From Synaphobranchus kaupii (lineage: Eukaryota > Chordata > Actinopteri > Anguilliformes > Synaphobranchidae), in the NCBI GenBank assembly GCA_029718625.1, contig CM056383.1, positions 19,445,930 through 19,509,929 on the forward strand: a stretch of 64,000 nucleotides of DNA. The letters run 5' to 3'. The notes under the pieces are model-generated. The model was not told the DNA's origin. It did no database searches and saw only the letters and a list, made by a program, of their open reading frames with translations. A program made the translations under genes and the position numbers. Positions within the stretch are counted from its first letter, which is position 1. Each line of letters opens with the position of its first letter. Positions 11,747 to 43,479 of the stretch are shown piece after piece.

Positions 11747-13699
11747 GGGCCCTATCTTGGCGATCTTGGCGCTTAGTCTAAGCGCATGGCGCTAAGTCCA
11801 TTTAGGGCGTGTCCAAGTCCACTTTTGCTATTTTAACGGCGTGTTTTTTTGGCGCTAAGCACGGCGCATGGCACAACTGGGCTGAACCTAGTCGCTTCAT
11901 TAATTATAGGCGTGTCTTGGGCGTGACATTCAATAAACCAATCAAAATGTCATATCCCATTCCCTTTAAAAGCCTGCTTTTCCACCTTGGCGGATTGCTT
12001 ATGATGGCGAAACAGACATGCTCGTGCGTGTTTAGTGTGATCAAGGAATAGGCTAAATGGAGTATGATCAATATTATTCGGACTAACCATTAGCCTATGA
12101 GTTCCCGGTAATTCCAGACAGGGCTGTTATTTTACAAAATATGTGCGGTTAAATTTCGTTAAAAGGACCTGCAACAGCTGAGAATAAGCTATCAATGGCT
12201 TCAGTCTCACCTTAGAAAACGCCAAATTAGCCTGCTTGTTCAGCGAATTTCGTTTGATTATGCAATGAAAGTGTCAAACATCAATTCCAAGAGGCTGTTC
12301 TCATGGAAGTTCAAGCTTCATCCAAAGTTCATTAGGCTACCTGCATAGTAGGCTAATATTGATTAATAACATACATACCGTTATTTTGCCTTAATGATGA
12401 CACTAAATAGCCATACAATAAAGCTGTCAGGTTCGCAACCCATAAGTTCACGCATATTTCCCCTTGTTTAATAATGTCCTGTTTATGGAAATGTGACCAA
12501 CCTGTTTTACTCGTAGCGTAATCCTTTAAAACAATCCACTTTCCCAGGAAGACCGTTAAACGTGCGACTCACGTGCAGAGAATGGCATAAAAATTAATTG
12601 TGAATTAATTGTGTAACGTGCTGCAAATTTGTTTTAGTTTCTAATTAGACGCTTAGTTCTCTTTAAAATCGTTTTGTTCAGTTAATGAATAACGGGTGAA
12701 ATCAGCTGGGTTTTAAACGGTGAGAGTATGGAAACCTGGTCACTGTAATTTAAAAAAATATGAAGGACGAAGAATAGCTAAGGTTACAATTTAGTTAACA
12801 TGGTGACATCTCCGTTTTTTAAGCATAGGCTATCGAAAAAAACCTTATGCACAGCGAATTCGCTGTAGCCTAGGCTATTTGAAAAACAATAAATGCAATA
12901 TTCACTGGACAAGGTTTTGAACTTTTTTCAGTCACAAACCATTCTATTTACTTACAGGCTGTATTCATAGATAAACAGAGCTGTATTATAATGACATCTG
13001 AAGCGCATTTTCAGAACTTAAATGTCCGTCTATTGCCGTGCGCGAGTTTTCCATTGAATGACAATTCACGCATTAGGTGCAAAGACAATTCGCGCATTAG
13101 GCTTGATAGCTATAGGTGTTATCAGCTCCTTTTTAATGGATAGCCATTGTCCCGTACCATCGCACATCGCCTGGATGTTGATGGAGTGGGCTGAGAGCAA
13201 TGTAATGTGGCTTCGCTGAGGGAAAGGTATGTGGACCTATGGAACCTTTTATTATTATGCATTTTTGATATAGCCTACACAATAATAATATTTCACATTG
13301 TGATCTAGATATTTTAGTCATGCCTGTGCACGCCCCTGTGTGTAACAGACAGGAGGGTATGCGCGTTGTGCACACGCCTATGTAGACGCACTTATATGCG
13401 CCGTTAAAATAGCATGTAAACAACTGCGACATGACTTTAGACCAGGTTTGTGGTGGTTCTAGCGCAAGCGCTTTCTGCTGGCTCAAGATAGCAATACGCC
13501 AAAAAGAATCCTGGCCACTCCTCATCTTAAGACCAACACGCCCAGTTCACTAATGATGGCGCAAGAGTTACGCCGTCAAACATGCTAGTTTGACGGTGTA
13601 AGCGTTAGGCGTTATTATGGACCTAGCGCCGGGTGTAAGATAGCAAAGACACTTGCGTTTGCGTTAGCGCCGCTTTGCGCCGGGTGTAAGATAGGGCCC
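11747..13699. mobile_element. DNA transposon relic with GGGCCCTATCTT termini, 1.95 kb
   Basis: The termini are exact inverted copies, GGGCCCTATCTT at 11747 and AAGATAGGGCCC at 13688-13699. They are flanked by ACT on both sides (11744-11746 and 13700-13702), consistent with a 3-bp target duplication. Subterminal blocks are rich in GGCGCTAAG and GCGCCGGGTG motifs. The interior has no convincing transposase; a 130-codon minus frame (13133-13525) is not recognisable. Three-base duplications would fit PIF/Harbinger, but that is only a suggestion. Confidence 0.75.
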
Positions 13700-13702
13700 A
13701 CT

Positions 13703-15390
13703 GTCTTATTTTGTCACTATCCCACAGCTATTATCACCAGACATGCTCCTGGTTCAACACAATTGTTTTGTAACCAAAACTTTCAGTGTTTTTTATGCAG
13801 ACCTGTTTGAATATCAGTTAAATTGAAATAAAAACGTTTTGGCAGCTTTTTTCATATACTTGCAATTAATATGCATGTGATTCTATGTTGAAGTCTTCCC
13901 ACAGATATTGGTGCAGCTGTGAAAAAGAACTGATAATGGTAAACACCACTGGCGATAATACATTGAGGGAGCATGCAAAACTGCACCACTATTTACCATC
14001 TGCGTACACCCTTGGTTTTATTAAGGCAGGTGAAATGTTCAAATACCGTAATGGTGTTGGTTTCTTCACGGACTATGCAGTTTAACTTTGGCTGTGTTAA
14101 ATCATGTTATTCCTTCAATACATGACACCACCACAAGGGTGGTTCCCTGCATGATAAAGCACATAAAGTGACAATCGGTTTCTTAGTGATGTTACTAACA
14201 CCACGAGTGGCCAAATTTAATGAGACACAATCAACGGCTGCCATTAAGATAGCAAGGGAATTACTGCGGCCTCCAGAAAATACTTCTGCAACTTATAATT
14301 TACCAGTGCAAAATACAAAGATTAAATTTTTTATTGTACTTGCTACTTAGCACTTCCTTGTTTAGGGAGAATAAAGAAGTGCTAATTGAAATACAGCTAA
14401 CACAAGCTGGACTTACAGGGGATACAGTGTATACCTGGCTCAAAGGCATAACAGCAGCTTCCTCCCAATCAAACACATACCAACCCCAGGTAGAGTACAG
14501 TGCCTTTGCAACTAGCTTACACCCATACGGCTATTACACTCTACTTCCCTGTGATATACTGTGACATCACAATGTCGTCTTTCCTACCCTTATTTAAAAA
14601 TCAAATACAATTTGAGGTATTTTAATATTTTACACATAAAACAGGCTTGTTGCTTTGTTACACATTAGGGTGCTTTGGGACAAATGGACATGAGGTTTGG
14701 CCTTGCGTAGTTGACAGCACTGCCCTCTCAGTTCGCCCGATTAATTCCATTCATTAATTCAGAGGTAAGCCACCGTAGGGAAGTAAAACAGTAAATTCTA
14801 ATAATCCTGACACAAATGGTTTGGCTTCAGTAATAAGGTGTCAGTCTATAATTGATGATTAATAATAATAATAATGTTGGCCCTACCGGTGCATTTTTTC
14901 CAGTGCTTCAGTAAAATAGTGAGTTAAATAGTTATTTATTAGGTTGACTTGCCAGTCACCACGCCTTTTTTTTCTTGGAAATTAATTGGTCACTGATTTT
15001 CTGATAGAGATGTTAAGACATTCCTCAGTATTGCAAAACTAGAGCTAAAATCCGCCACATGTTGCTTTGTGTAGTTTCTTTCTATATCACGTTAATTGCC
15101 TCCCATAATACCTTTAGAGCTTTAGAGAATGTCTATGGCAGCTTCTTTAAAAACAGCTTCATTCTATCAACAGGAGACATGCTTTTTTTTTTTTTTTTTT
15201 TTTTTTTTTTTGTGTTTAAATTATAAGGGGGTGGATACTTTGCATGGTTTTGTTGATATTATTTTAGTTTTAGTCTGTTTTCAATTGGCTCGGTTTTTGT
15301 GTGTGATGAAGGATATTTTGGACAATTACACACATTTCTGACAAACTGCTAGCTTTACAATGGCTGGTATAAGGGCATAAGGTGTAGCCT
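13703..15390. other. Intergenic, no gene recognised
   Basis: AT-rich DNA with short chance frames only. A poly-T run of about 29 bases lies at 15183-15211 and a short (AAT)n at 14861-14875. Confidence 0.6.
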
Positions 15391-15395
15391 ACCGC

Positions 15396-15960
15396 TGTGG
15401 TCCTGCTACATTTACTTTCACATCAGTTGGCAGATCCAGGTTTTATCCAGAGCAACTTACAACCTTGTTTACTTGTGGGAAAACACACTTCAAACTCCAA
15501 AACACCTTGCACAGCACCATTATGTCTACAAAGGCTTCATGTGAGCTATGTGAGCACATTACATATATTTATATTTATAATGTTTATTTACAATTAGAAA
15601 CATTCATCTGCCGGTACTTTGTTCCTTGAGTGCAGCTCAGGTTGCATACCATAGGAAATACTGAAAATAAGATTAATAATAATTTTTTGAAAGATAATTG
15701 TTTAATGTACACATGCACAACCTCTGGAGGCATAACATCTCTGTGCAAGCTGCTTTGGAGTTACTTTAGTGTATTTCTTTTGCTTTGGACCACAAGCGCC
15801 CACATACCCCAATACCAGCCACTGTAAAGCTGGTAGGCCATCAGAAATAAATCTATAAATCCTCCATCACATATAAAATCAGAAAACACATATTAAAACT
15901 GACTTCAAAGAATATAATATAAACATAGTGAAGAGGGCTTTTCTAGGCTGCATTATTTTT
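15396..15960 (+). repeat. Two dispersed repeats: GTGGTCCTGCTACATT type, then GGATAGTT-family MITE copy 1
   Basis: 15396-15470 matches the inverted copy at 7083-7330. From about 15605 to 15960 the sequence matches 38290-38655 and 17740-18060, sharing GGAGTTACTTTAGTGT and a TAAAGCTGGTAGG block. Confidence 0.65.
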
Positions 15961-16485
15961 TCACTGTAAACGGTTTGTTACCTGACAACAAAAAAAAATC
16001 TGCTTATATTTTACACAATATTCTAAGCACTGCTATTATGATGCCGGCATTTGGTAAATAATCCACTGGAACAAACGGTACTGAGTATGTTGAATCCCTT
16101 TCATATTGGTTTTATGCAGACTCAGACAAAGGCTCTGGACAGTAGGCCTCTACACCACACGAACAGAACTAAAAGAAAACAAGCTCCATTTTCTGAACTT
16201 AGCCTTTAGCCCATATATCAATAGAGAAATGACTTTGCGGAAAAAAAGCTTACAGTATAATAGGTTTCCATAATGCTTCCTTGGTTTAACTAACACAGTC
16301 CTTCAGTTATGTAAAATTCCTCCTACACACAAGACGGTGTTGGGAGTAGCAGTGGTTTCTGGGATTGGCTCCTGACCATGTGGAACCAAGGCCAGGAGAA
16401 GAGAGGTATAATGGTAACAGTTTTCCTTCAAGCGATGGGGATTCCCCAACAAAAACACTGTCTCATTCATGAGGCTGTCCCTCCT

Positions 16486-17223
16486 TTATTTTATGTCACA
16501 TGACCAGGGTGTGATGGTTCGCTCACCAATGGATGCGGATACATACTGTACACGAATGCTACGAATGAAAAACCGAGCAACAAAACCCATGACAAAACAA
16601 CAAAGCAGCTTGAAGTCAAAAGCATACTGTGGGTGACACCAAGAGTGGACGGCGCCCCCTAGAGGGGGGAGGTCCACCCACAAGCAGTGTACAAGACTAG
16701 ACACATTCCACCTACTAGGCCTCACGGAACCCTGTTCCTGGTGTGCTGTTCCTGCTTCTGGATTTCATACCAACTTCTACAAACTTCACTATTTAATTAT
16801 AGACCAACGCTGGTTCACTCGTAGGTCAGATCACAGTATAACATTTCATATAGGGCTGGCTGTCATTGTCTTTCTCAGCTGTTATTCATGGACTTATCAA
16901 GAAATGTAGCTAAAGATGCAAGATTAAATAAATGGACGGGCTAATTAAATAATTACGGGCAGAAGTTGGCATGACGGCAAGAAACAGACGTCAAGTGTCG
17001 GAAACACTGAATTGTGGGCAGAGCGCACCGACATTACGGCACATTTTTGTTTCTGTACTACAGCCAGGTTACAGAGCCAGGAAGAGATTTGGCCTTCAAG
17101 GAAGGGGGATTGCACATCCGTTTTAGGTAAAGAGATGGCACATTGCTGTGCAGCAATGGGGCGTTTTGTAGTTAACGGCAACCTTAAGATTTCACCTCCC
17201 AGAGGAGGTTTAGACGCAGGGAT
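16486..17223 (-). terminator. akap11: AKAP11 3' UTR with candidate polyA signal
   Basis: Downstream of the AKAP11 stop the minus strand carries AATAAA at about 16487-16492, roughly 730 nt after the stop. No transposon is recognisable between the two. This is the first clear polyA hexamer; a longer UTR using a more distal site cannot be excluded. Confidence 0.5.
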
Positions 17224-36947
<19,724 letters not shown>

Positions 36948-37073
36948 GGCTGGGGAGGGCTGGGATAGAACGCTGGCCACTCACCTGCAGTTGTCATGGA
37001 AACAGAACTCTCAGGCATTAGCACTGGGGGACGAATACTGTCAAAAGGAAGGCCTCTCACAAATTTGTGCAGC

Positions 37074-37244
37074 GTGTGAAATTAACACCAGCCAAATGTT
37101 GGTCAAATTTTGATGGTGGCTGGTAAAATTTTTACTCTAGTAGCCACTTTGGCCAGTAACCAACCAGGTTGCGTTATATTGTAAAAGTTTATGTGGCTGG
37201 TAAAATGTTGAAAGCGGCTGGTGATATTTAGTTAATTTCATACC
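37074..37244. mobile_element. Small MITE candidate, about 170 bp
   Basis: It has inverted ends GTGTGAAATTAAC and GTTAATTTCATACC, with repeated GGCTGGTAAAAT-type motifs inside. It resembles a common fish repeat. No target duplication is resolved. Confidence 0.5.
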
Positions 37245-38120
37245 CTGAATTTGTGGCAAGAAATGTACAATGTTTAACAGTAGTTGAGATCTCAAATCCA
37301 GGTTTGGGTCCCAGAAAATTTGGGTGATGCCTATCAGACATTTGTCCACAATAAAACTAATCACACATCAGCTGATTTGGAGCGGGATGGATTTCTTTAA
37401 CAAATTAAACTGGGTAATACTTCAATGACTAATCATTTTTCAGGACACAGAAGAAAGCCCTGCTCTCTGCAATAAGTGCCAGGGGGCCATTAAGATATCA
37501 AGATATATCAAAAGGTATGTCTTTACAGCACAGTGTCCACATCACTATGCTGGGGCATTGATTTTCCAAGATGATCCAGAAGGCAGAGTCAAGACTGCCT
37601 GCTACTTGGGGGACAAAGAGCACATGACGGCAGCCTCGTTTTCCCAGAGTCTTTTTTCATCCAAGTGCAAACAAAGCAGAGCCTTCTTCAGCTTCTGCCT
37701 TAATGCAGAAGGTTACAGGGTAATAGACTACTGGCAACAATGAGATTATTGTCCTGAAGGTTGCACAACAATGAAATGAAAATGTTGGCCTACAGCCAGT
37801 CAACACTATCTGTAGAGAGTGACAGGCATAAACAGGACGGCAAGTGATAGGCACTGATAAGTAAACCGTGTTGGAATGTAATGCAGCTGCGTGAGGCTCC
37901 TGTCAAACTGAAGAGATGGCTTCCAAGAAGTTCTAAGACTTCTTAGTACTCACAGTAGGCTAGCTAATCCTTTCATGCGGGGCACAGTATGTACAGGGCT
38001 TAGGCTATCTATTCATTTATTAATGTGCACTGCGTGCAGAATTTTTCAAGCATGTTTCTGGGCCCAACGAAACTATGAACTGTAGCTTGATGATTCAGAT
38101 CTGCACTCAGTGCTTCTAGA

Positions 38121-38655
38121 TAATGGGATAGTTGACTTTATGGGGGTTTTTGATTATATATTTTCTGATGAAATGGACATTCATGGTCTAAAGCAAAAAG
38201 GCAGCCCCAAAGCAGTTCGTACAGCGATGTTATAAGATGCTATAACATCTATTCATAACTACAAACATAAATGACGGTTTTTATATCATACTTCTTTCCT
38301 TGAGTGCAAGCAGTCTCAGGTTGTATGAACCATTGTAAATAGTTCCAACCAAAAATATTATTAGCCTAAATGTAATTTATTTTTTTTTATTTTTTTAAAT
38401 CTGGTAATATCTCTGGAGTCATAACTTAGCTTTGGAGTTACTTGAAGTGTTCTTTCTTGCTTTAGACCACAATCCCCCAAATGCCCCTATGCCTGCCAGC
38501 CTAAAGCCGGCAGGTTGTCTCATAAGCTTCTCTATATATCTAACATATCCCTCATTGTGCACAAAAACGTTCTGGGTCAATCGAGAGCATACACTAAAAC
38601 TGAAATGATATAAAAAATTTTAAAAAAACGGAAAGTGAACTATCCTCTTTAAAAT
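38121..38655. mobile_element. GGATAGTT-family MITE, copy 3 (with both ends)
   Basis: The left tip GGGATAGTTGACTTT and the right tip AAAGTGAACTATCC form an imperfect inverted pair. The body matches the copies at 15605-15960 and 17740-18060. It resembles a non-autonomous family abundant in fish whose tip reads GGGATAGTTCACCC. Confidence 0.7.
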
Positions 38656-39205
38656 GAGGTGAGATTATTGAAACATTTTGGCAGACTTCCTTCCGCAGCA
38701 TCTGGTGCTATGTGTTGATGTCATGTTCACCAAATTTGAACTTGGCAGCAAGCCAGCAATTATATGGCAGCATGAGACATCAAATTAGTCCTTGTGCTCA
38801 TGCCAGTCTTGTGTCATCGTTTTCCTCTAAATAGGTTGTGCATCTGTGGTGCTCTTTTAAACTTACGTATACAGGACTGCTCCTTAAATCTTTTCACTGA
38901 TGAGGGCAACGTACTGACTTTTCAATCTTTTAGCGCAATCTTCAGTAAAAACTGTGTGGACCTTAATCTAATGCAGTTACCGAATTCCTTATATGAGCAC
39001 ACCAAATGTAAACCAAAGGACTGTAATAAGAGCATAATCCATTTATATTTAAAATGCATAAATGTATTAGTAATTTAAAATGTCCAGCTACTCACAAAGA
39101 CATACAATCAAAATAACCCAGACAAGCTGCTACTGCTGCAGGGCAATACAGCATAAATTGGAATCATCCAGAACAACAAAGTTTCACAAGTTAAAACTCC
39201 AGGGA

Positions 39206-41207
39206 GGGTCATTCCGTGTCAAATCAACCAGTGGTCCCGGCATGACCCTCTCAGATTTTGATGAAACTCCTTCATAATAATCCATTATATGAAAAATTAA
39301 CACACACAAAAAAGTAGCCTCATACGACATGTCGTTTCCGAGATATGGCCTGAAATTTGCTCAAAACCTCAGTCTTTCGCGCTTGCGAGTCGTGAAAACG
39401 CCCGAATGTGATTTTTTCCGACTTTGGAAGCTTATAACTTGGGATTGGTAACAGCTATAGAGCTGAAACTTGGTATCCTAACTTGGTATTAGATTACTTG
39501 CACCCCCTTCCCTTTTCAAGTTATATGCACCCAAAGTAGCCACTTTGTTCAGTCGCACATGTTTTTGGTGATTTTCGAGGTCACCCTGTGCCCATACGAG
39601 TGGACATATACATCCCATATCACAGATGTATTATCTATAGGTGTATGTCTATGGTCACAAGCAAGCACAGGCTAATGAATTAATTTGTAAAGGAATGACA
39701 TCCATCCAAAGTTGGGTTCGGGTGAAAAAAAAGTCAAAAACACAACCGTCCGTCTTGTCAATGGATCACCATGTGGACAGTTAAAACTTTTTCTGAAATT
39801 TACACCAGTTAAACAGATATATTAGATCTACTCATCAACCAAATTTCAGCTTTGGTACTCAACAGATAGCATTTTGAAAAGTACACATTTTAACATATCG
39901 GGAATTCACATAAGTCTTAAGAGTTACGTTACTACTTAAAACTGTCAAATTATGTATCAGACATCAAACAGAATAGTACATGTACTTTAAACCATACACT
40001 ATAAATGTTAAATTACCACATATTCTGCCATATAGATGTGTACAGTTTGTCGTTTACTTGATAAATGCTGGAAGTTTGCCTTGAATGTTATTGAAGTCGT
40101 TAACAGTTAGTCTGTAGTGACGGCCTCCACGTCCCTGCAGCTCTGGAGCACTGATGACACAAACTATGTCCTGGAATGGTACCCAACACTCATTATGGAC
40201 ATCTTGGGGCCAGGAGAGTGCATTTGAGTTCTTTGCTCTTCTCATGAACTTTCCAAAGACATCACGTTGCTCCTCTGATCGCTCCACGATAGTGCCAATG
40301 TACCATTCATTGTCATAGATGCATGCAATGTACCTCCCTGGTTGGTACTCGGTCAGGTCAGTCAGAGTTGGAACATGAACAGAACTGGAACCTTGCACTG
40401 CACAATCTCCAATTGAAACGACGCTGAAAACGGTATCATTAGAAAGTCGCCGCATCTCTAATTGTCCTTCATTAATGGGGACAAAACTATGATGTGAGCG
40501 TGTGCCAGTAATGGTCTTTGATCGGGAGAACCGCTCAACTAGTTTGTAGTTATCTGCATTTGCCTTTACATCTTCATCGCTGACAAAGAAAAACTTGATG
40601 CCATGGGAAAATCCCACATCTAACCTTAGCTCTAGGCCCTAGGGGGCATCTTAACTTTATTTTACCTATCTCCTGTGATAAATATGCATGTTGTGATCAG
40701 ACCTTACGCACGTAGATCGGCCAATTTCAACTTTTGTATCCCCGGAATTGTGCAAAATTTGTATTTTTCAAAATGTGGTCTAACCATGAAGGAGTTGAGT
40801 ACCAAAGCTGAATTTTGGATCATGAGTAGATCTAATATATCTGTTTAACTGGTGTAAATTTCAGAAAAAGTTTTAACTGTCCACATGGTGATCCATTGAC
40901 AAGACGGACGGTTGTGTTTTTGACTTTTTTTCACCCGGACCCAACTTTGGATGGATGTCATTCCTTTTACAATGAATTGATTAGCCTGTACAATCACATT
41001 CGGGCGTTTTCACGACTCGCAAGCGCGACGGAGGTTTTGAGCAAATTTCAGGAGGCCATATCTCGGAAACGACATGTCGTATGAGGCAATTTTTTTGTGT
41101 GTGTTCATTTTCCACACAATGGATTATTATGATGGAGTTTCATCAAAATCTGAGAGGGTCATACAGGAACGTTTCAGAAAACTGGTTGATTTGACACGGA
41201 ATGACCC
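39206..41207 (-). mobile_element. DNA transposon with very long terminal inverted repeats and a 4-bp target duplication
   Basis: The termini GGGTCATTCCGTGTCAAATC and its inverted copy (ending 41207) are flanked by GGGA on both sides (39202-39205 and 41208-41211). The left arm runs to about 39860; the right arm starts about 40785 and lacks roughly 240 bp present in the left. The interior holds one minus-strand ORF at 40054-40617. Four-base duplications with GGG-type ends would fit the Sola group. That is inference. Confidence 0.78.
40054..40617 (-). CDS. Transposon-encoded ORF, probable C-terminal part of a transposase
   Basis: 187 codons, beginning MGFSHGIKFFFVSDEDV. The second half reads YQPGRYIACIYDNEWYIGTI, then SWPQDVHNECWVPFQDIV, and ends YRLTVNDFNNIQGKLPAFIK. 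The pattern Y-D-x-x-W-x-I-G-x-I, then W-P, then C-W-V-P, recalls a small beta-barrel-like module at the C-terminus of large uncharacterised fish and cnidarian transposon proteins, which I cannot name with certainty. The first half (VERFSRSKTITGTRSHHSF) looks like a linker. No catalytic domain is present, so this is a 5'-truncated gene inside an internally deleted element. Intact codons suggest fairly recent activity. Confidence 0.6.
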   Translation of the reverse strand: MGFSHGIKFFFVSDEDVKANADNYKLVERFSRSKTITGTRSHHSFVPINEGQLEMRRLSNDTVFSVVSIGDCAVQGSSSVHVPTLTDLTEYQPGRYIACIYDNEWYIGTIVERSEEQRDVFGKFMRRAKNSNALSWPQDVHNECWVPFQDIVCVISAPELQGRGGRHYRLTVNDFNNIQGKLPAFIK

Positions 41208-41455
41208 GGGAGCTAGTTACTATTCAACAGAACTGGAAAATAAATAACCTTATTTCCCATTGCCAAATTCAGGGTTATAGACACTGTATATGATATAGAC
41301 ACTGTGTGTAACTTGACATTTCTAGTTCCACAGCACAGTATTAAAGGTAAGAAACTGCTACTTTTTAACTGAGTTTGGTTCCATAGCAGAGGTTAAAGGG
41401 TTAGTTCGGAATTTTGGACTAATGTCTCATTTACGACTTACCCATGATGTTGTTG

Positions 41456-41876
41456 ATTGATGGAGACCATTTTCAGCTGATTCCATGCTGTCCTTCTTGT
41501 GGACATACACAAGTTGCTAATGCTAGCGCAACTCTATGGTAACCAGTAGCATCCACTACCAAATGCACTTAAACACTCAAACTATCGTTGAATCCTTTAC
41601 TTTGTGCTGACCTATATTCTCTGTGGAAGTACGGCGGCGGAGAATATAGGTCAGCACAAAGTAAAGGATTCAACGATTGTTTGACTTTATTATGGTATAA
41701 ACACTCAAATTAACCCCGATAGACTGTCGTCGTATTTGCTTTGGGTGCACTGTGGAGTGTTTAAGTGTGTTTGGTAGAGGATGCTACTGGTTACCATAGA
41801 GTTGTGCTAGCATTAGCAACGTGTGTATGTCCACAAGAAGGACAGCATGGAATCAGCTGAAAATGGTCTCCATCAA
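41456..41876. repeat. Nested foldback element
   Basis: The outer arms (41456-41579 and 41753-41876) are inverted copies with GGAGACCATTTTCAGCTGAT / ATCAGCTGAAAATGGTCTCC. The inner arms (41580-41622 and 41637-41687) are inverted copies with GCTGACCTATATTCTC / GAGAATATAGGTCAGC around a 14-nt centre. The right side has about 65 bp with no partner. Confidence 0.88.
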
Positions 41877-42324
41877 AAGGTGGATCACAAGAAAAATATG
41901 ACAAAAATGATTTGCTGTTCAATACAATTTCCACTGATATTCACACGCGTCAAATTAAACACTACATTTGTTACTCTGCACTAATTATTGAGAGTGTATG
42001 TATGCAGTTGCTTTGACATACATTAACATGTTTTCAAGGTTTTCCTTAGATTTTAAAGTAGCCAGCTGACCTTAATTCAGTCCAAGCATAAATTAATTTA
42101 CTCACATCAATAAGTAATAAACTAAGATTTCAATTTCCTAATAGCTATATGACATTATATGTGGTTAATCACAAAATATTAGTCTACTAAATGCTTGTAG
42201 TACAGTGCTGTAGATTACGCCTCTCCAGTTACCCACTCCAGTTTAAAAACTTAAACAACAGTGTAAGTTTAGCTCGTCACCGTGCTCGCAGCAGTGGCGT
42301 GTACGCCCCCTATTACATATTCAT

Positions 42325-43471
42325 TAGGGGTGTCACGATTCTCCAAATCCGCGATTCGATTTGACTTTCGATTTTAAGGTCACGATTCGATTTTTGATTT
42401 TTTTTCACCACTATTTTTTTCTTACAGCACTATAGTCTAACTAATGGCTATGCCATTGTTAGACTATCGAGTCTTGATTTTTAAAGAAAAATACCTGTTT
42501 CTCAATAAGTAACTTTTATTTGGATAATAACAATTATAAATAATAACAAAAATATGAGAATATTTAAACACACCTAAACAGTTAAGAGCTTTATCAAAAC
42601 TAGACTCTAGAATAAACAGTTAAACATTTACCACGCTATTAACAATTTACACATTGGTTTTATGCCCTGACAACAGTCATTTACATTTTCAAATTTTTCT
42701 TTAAAAAGATGAGCGTGTTCACATTCTTTGAACAGTTAAGAGCTTTAACAAGCTAATATCTGAAATAATAAACAGTTGAACCACGCTATTAACTATTTAC
42801 ACGTTTTTTTCATGCCCTGACAACTGTCATTTGGGTTGTCATTTGAGTTGCCTGTGTCAATGTTTTTTTCCCAGTCAAATCTATTTCTTTGTGATGCCTG
42901 CGAATGTGCCCTGCCATATTTGACGTGTTGCCTGAGGTGGTGTATGGTACTCGCGTGTAGCATAGCCGACAAACTGTCGTTTTTTTGTCAATGACGCGTT
43001 TGTTGTTTATATAACTCACGGGTAAGGCAAAATGTTGCCACACCGGTGACTTGAGGGAAGCAGGAGGATTTTCCAGTTCTGTTTTTCCATCTCCAACTCC
43101 GGCAGTGGCCATGGTGTGTCGAAAAGTAATGCAGGCTACCGGTAAGCTAACGTTAACTAGCAGCTGTGTCTTCTTTGAAATATCGTTGTTTTTTTTTCTT
43201 CGGACGCACGCCTGCGTGGACGAACAAAATGCAGTGGAAGGCGTCAAGTTTTGTTTTGTCGGAAACGCTTACATTAGAGATGGCCAAGTAGGCTACTTTT
43301 TTAAAAACATTTTACCCATCACATGAAAGGCTAAGAAGAGTGCACGGGGGGCGGGGGTGGAGAGAAAAAAATAACTTGGAGAATCGCGAACCAGCTTGTG
43401 ATTTCGAAGTTCGAAATCGAACGCTCATTTCGATCGATTTTCGATTTCGAATCGGTATCGTGACACCCCTA
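42325..43471 (-). mobile_element. hAT transposon relic with 8-bp target duplication
   Basis: The termini TAGGGGTGTCACGAT and ATCGTGACACCCCTA are flanked by ATATTCAT on both sides (42317-42324 and 43472-43479), the 8-bp duplication expected of hAT. Subterminal CGATTCGATTT motifs are repeated. Only the N-terminal part of a transposase remains on the minus strand. Confidence 0.92.
42810..43115 (-). pseudogene. Truncated hAT transposase: BED zinc finger only
   Basis: From the ATG at 43115 the minus strand reads MATAGVGDGKTELENPPASL, then SPVWQHFALPVSY, VCRLCYTRVPYTTSGNTSNM and HIRRHHKEIDL. The C-x2-C ... H-x4-H spacing with the SxVWxHF lead-in is a BED finger as in ZBED/hAT proteins. The catalytic RNase-H-like and dimerisation regions are absent; the frame ends at 42810. 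Confidence 0.88.
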
Positions 43472-43479
43472 ATATTCAT

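Noticed and set aside
13133..13525. Minus-strand 130-codon frame inside the GGGCCC-ended element
   Set aside because: No transposase motif, and composition reflects the GC-rich subterminal repeats.
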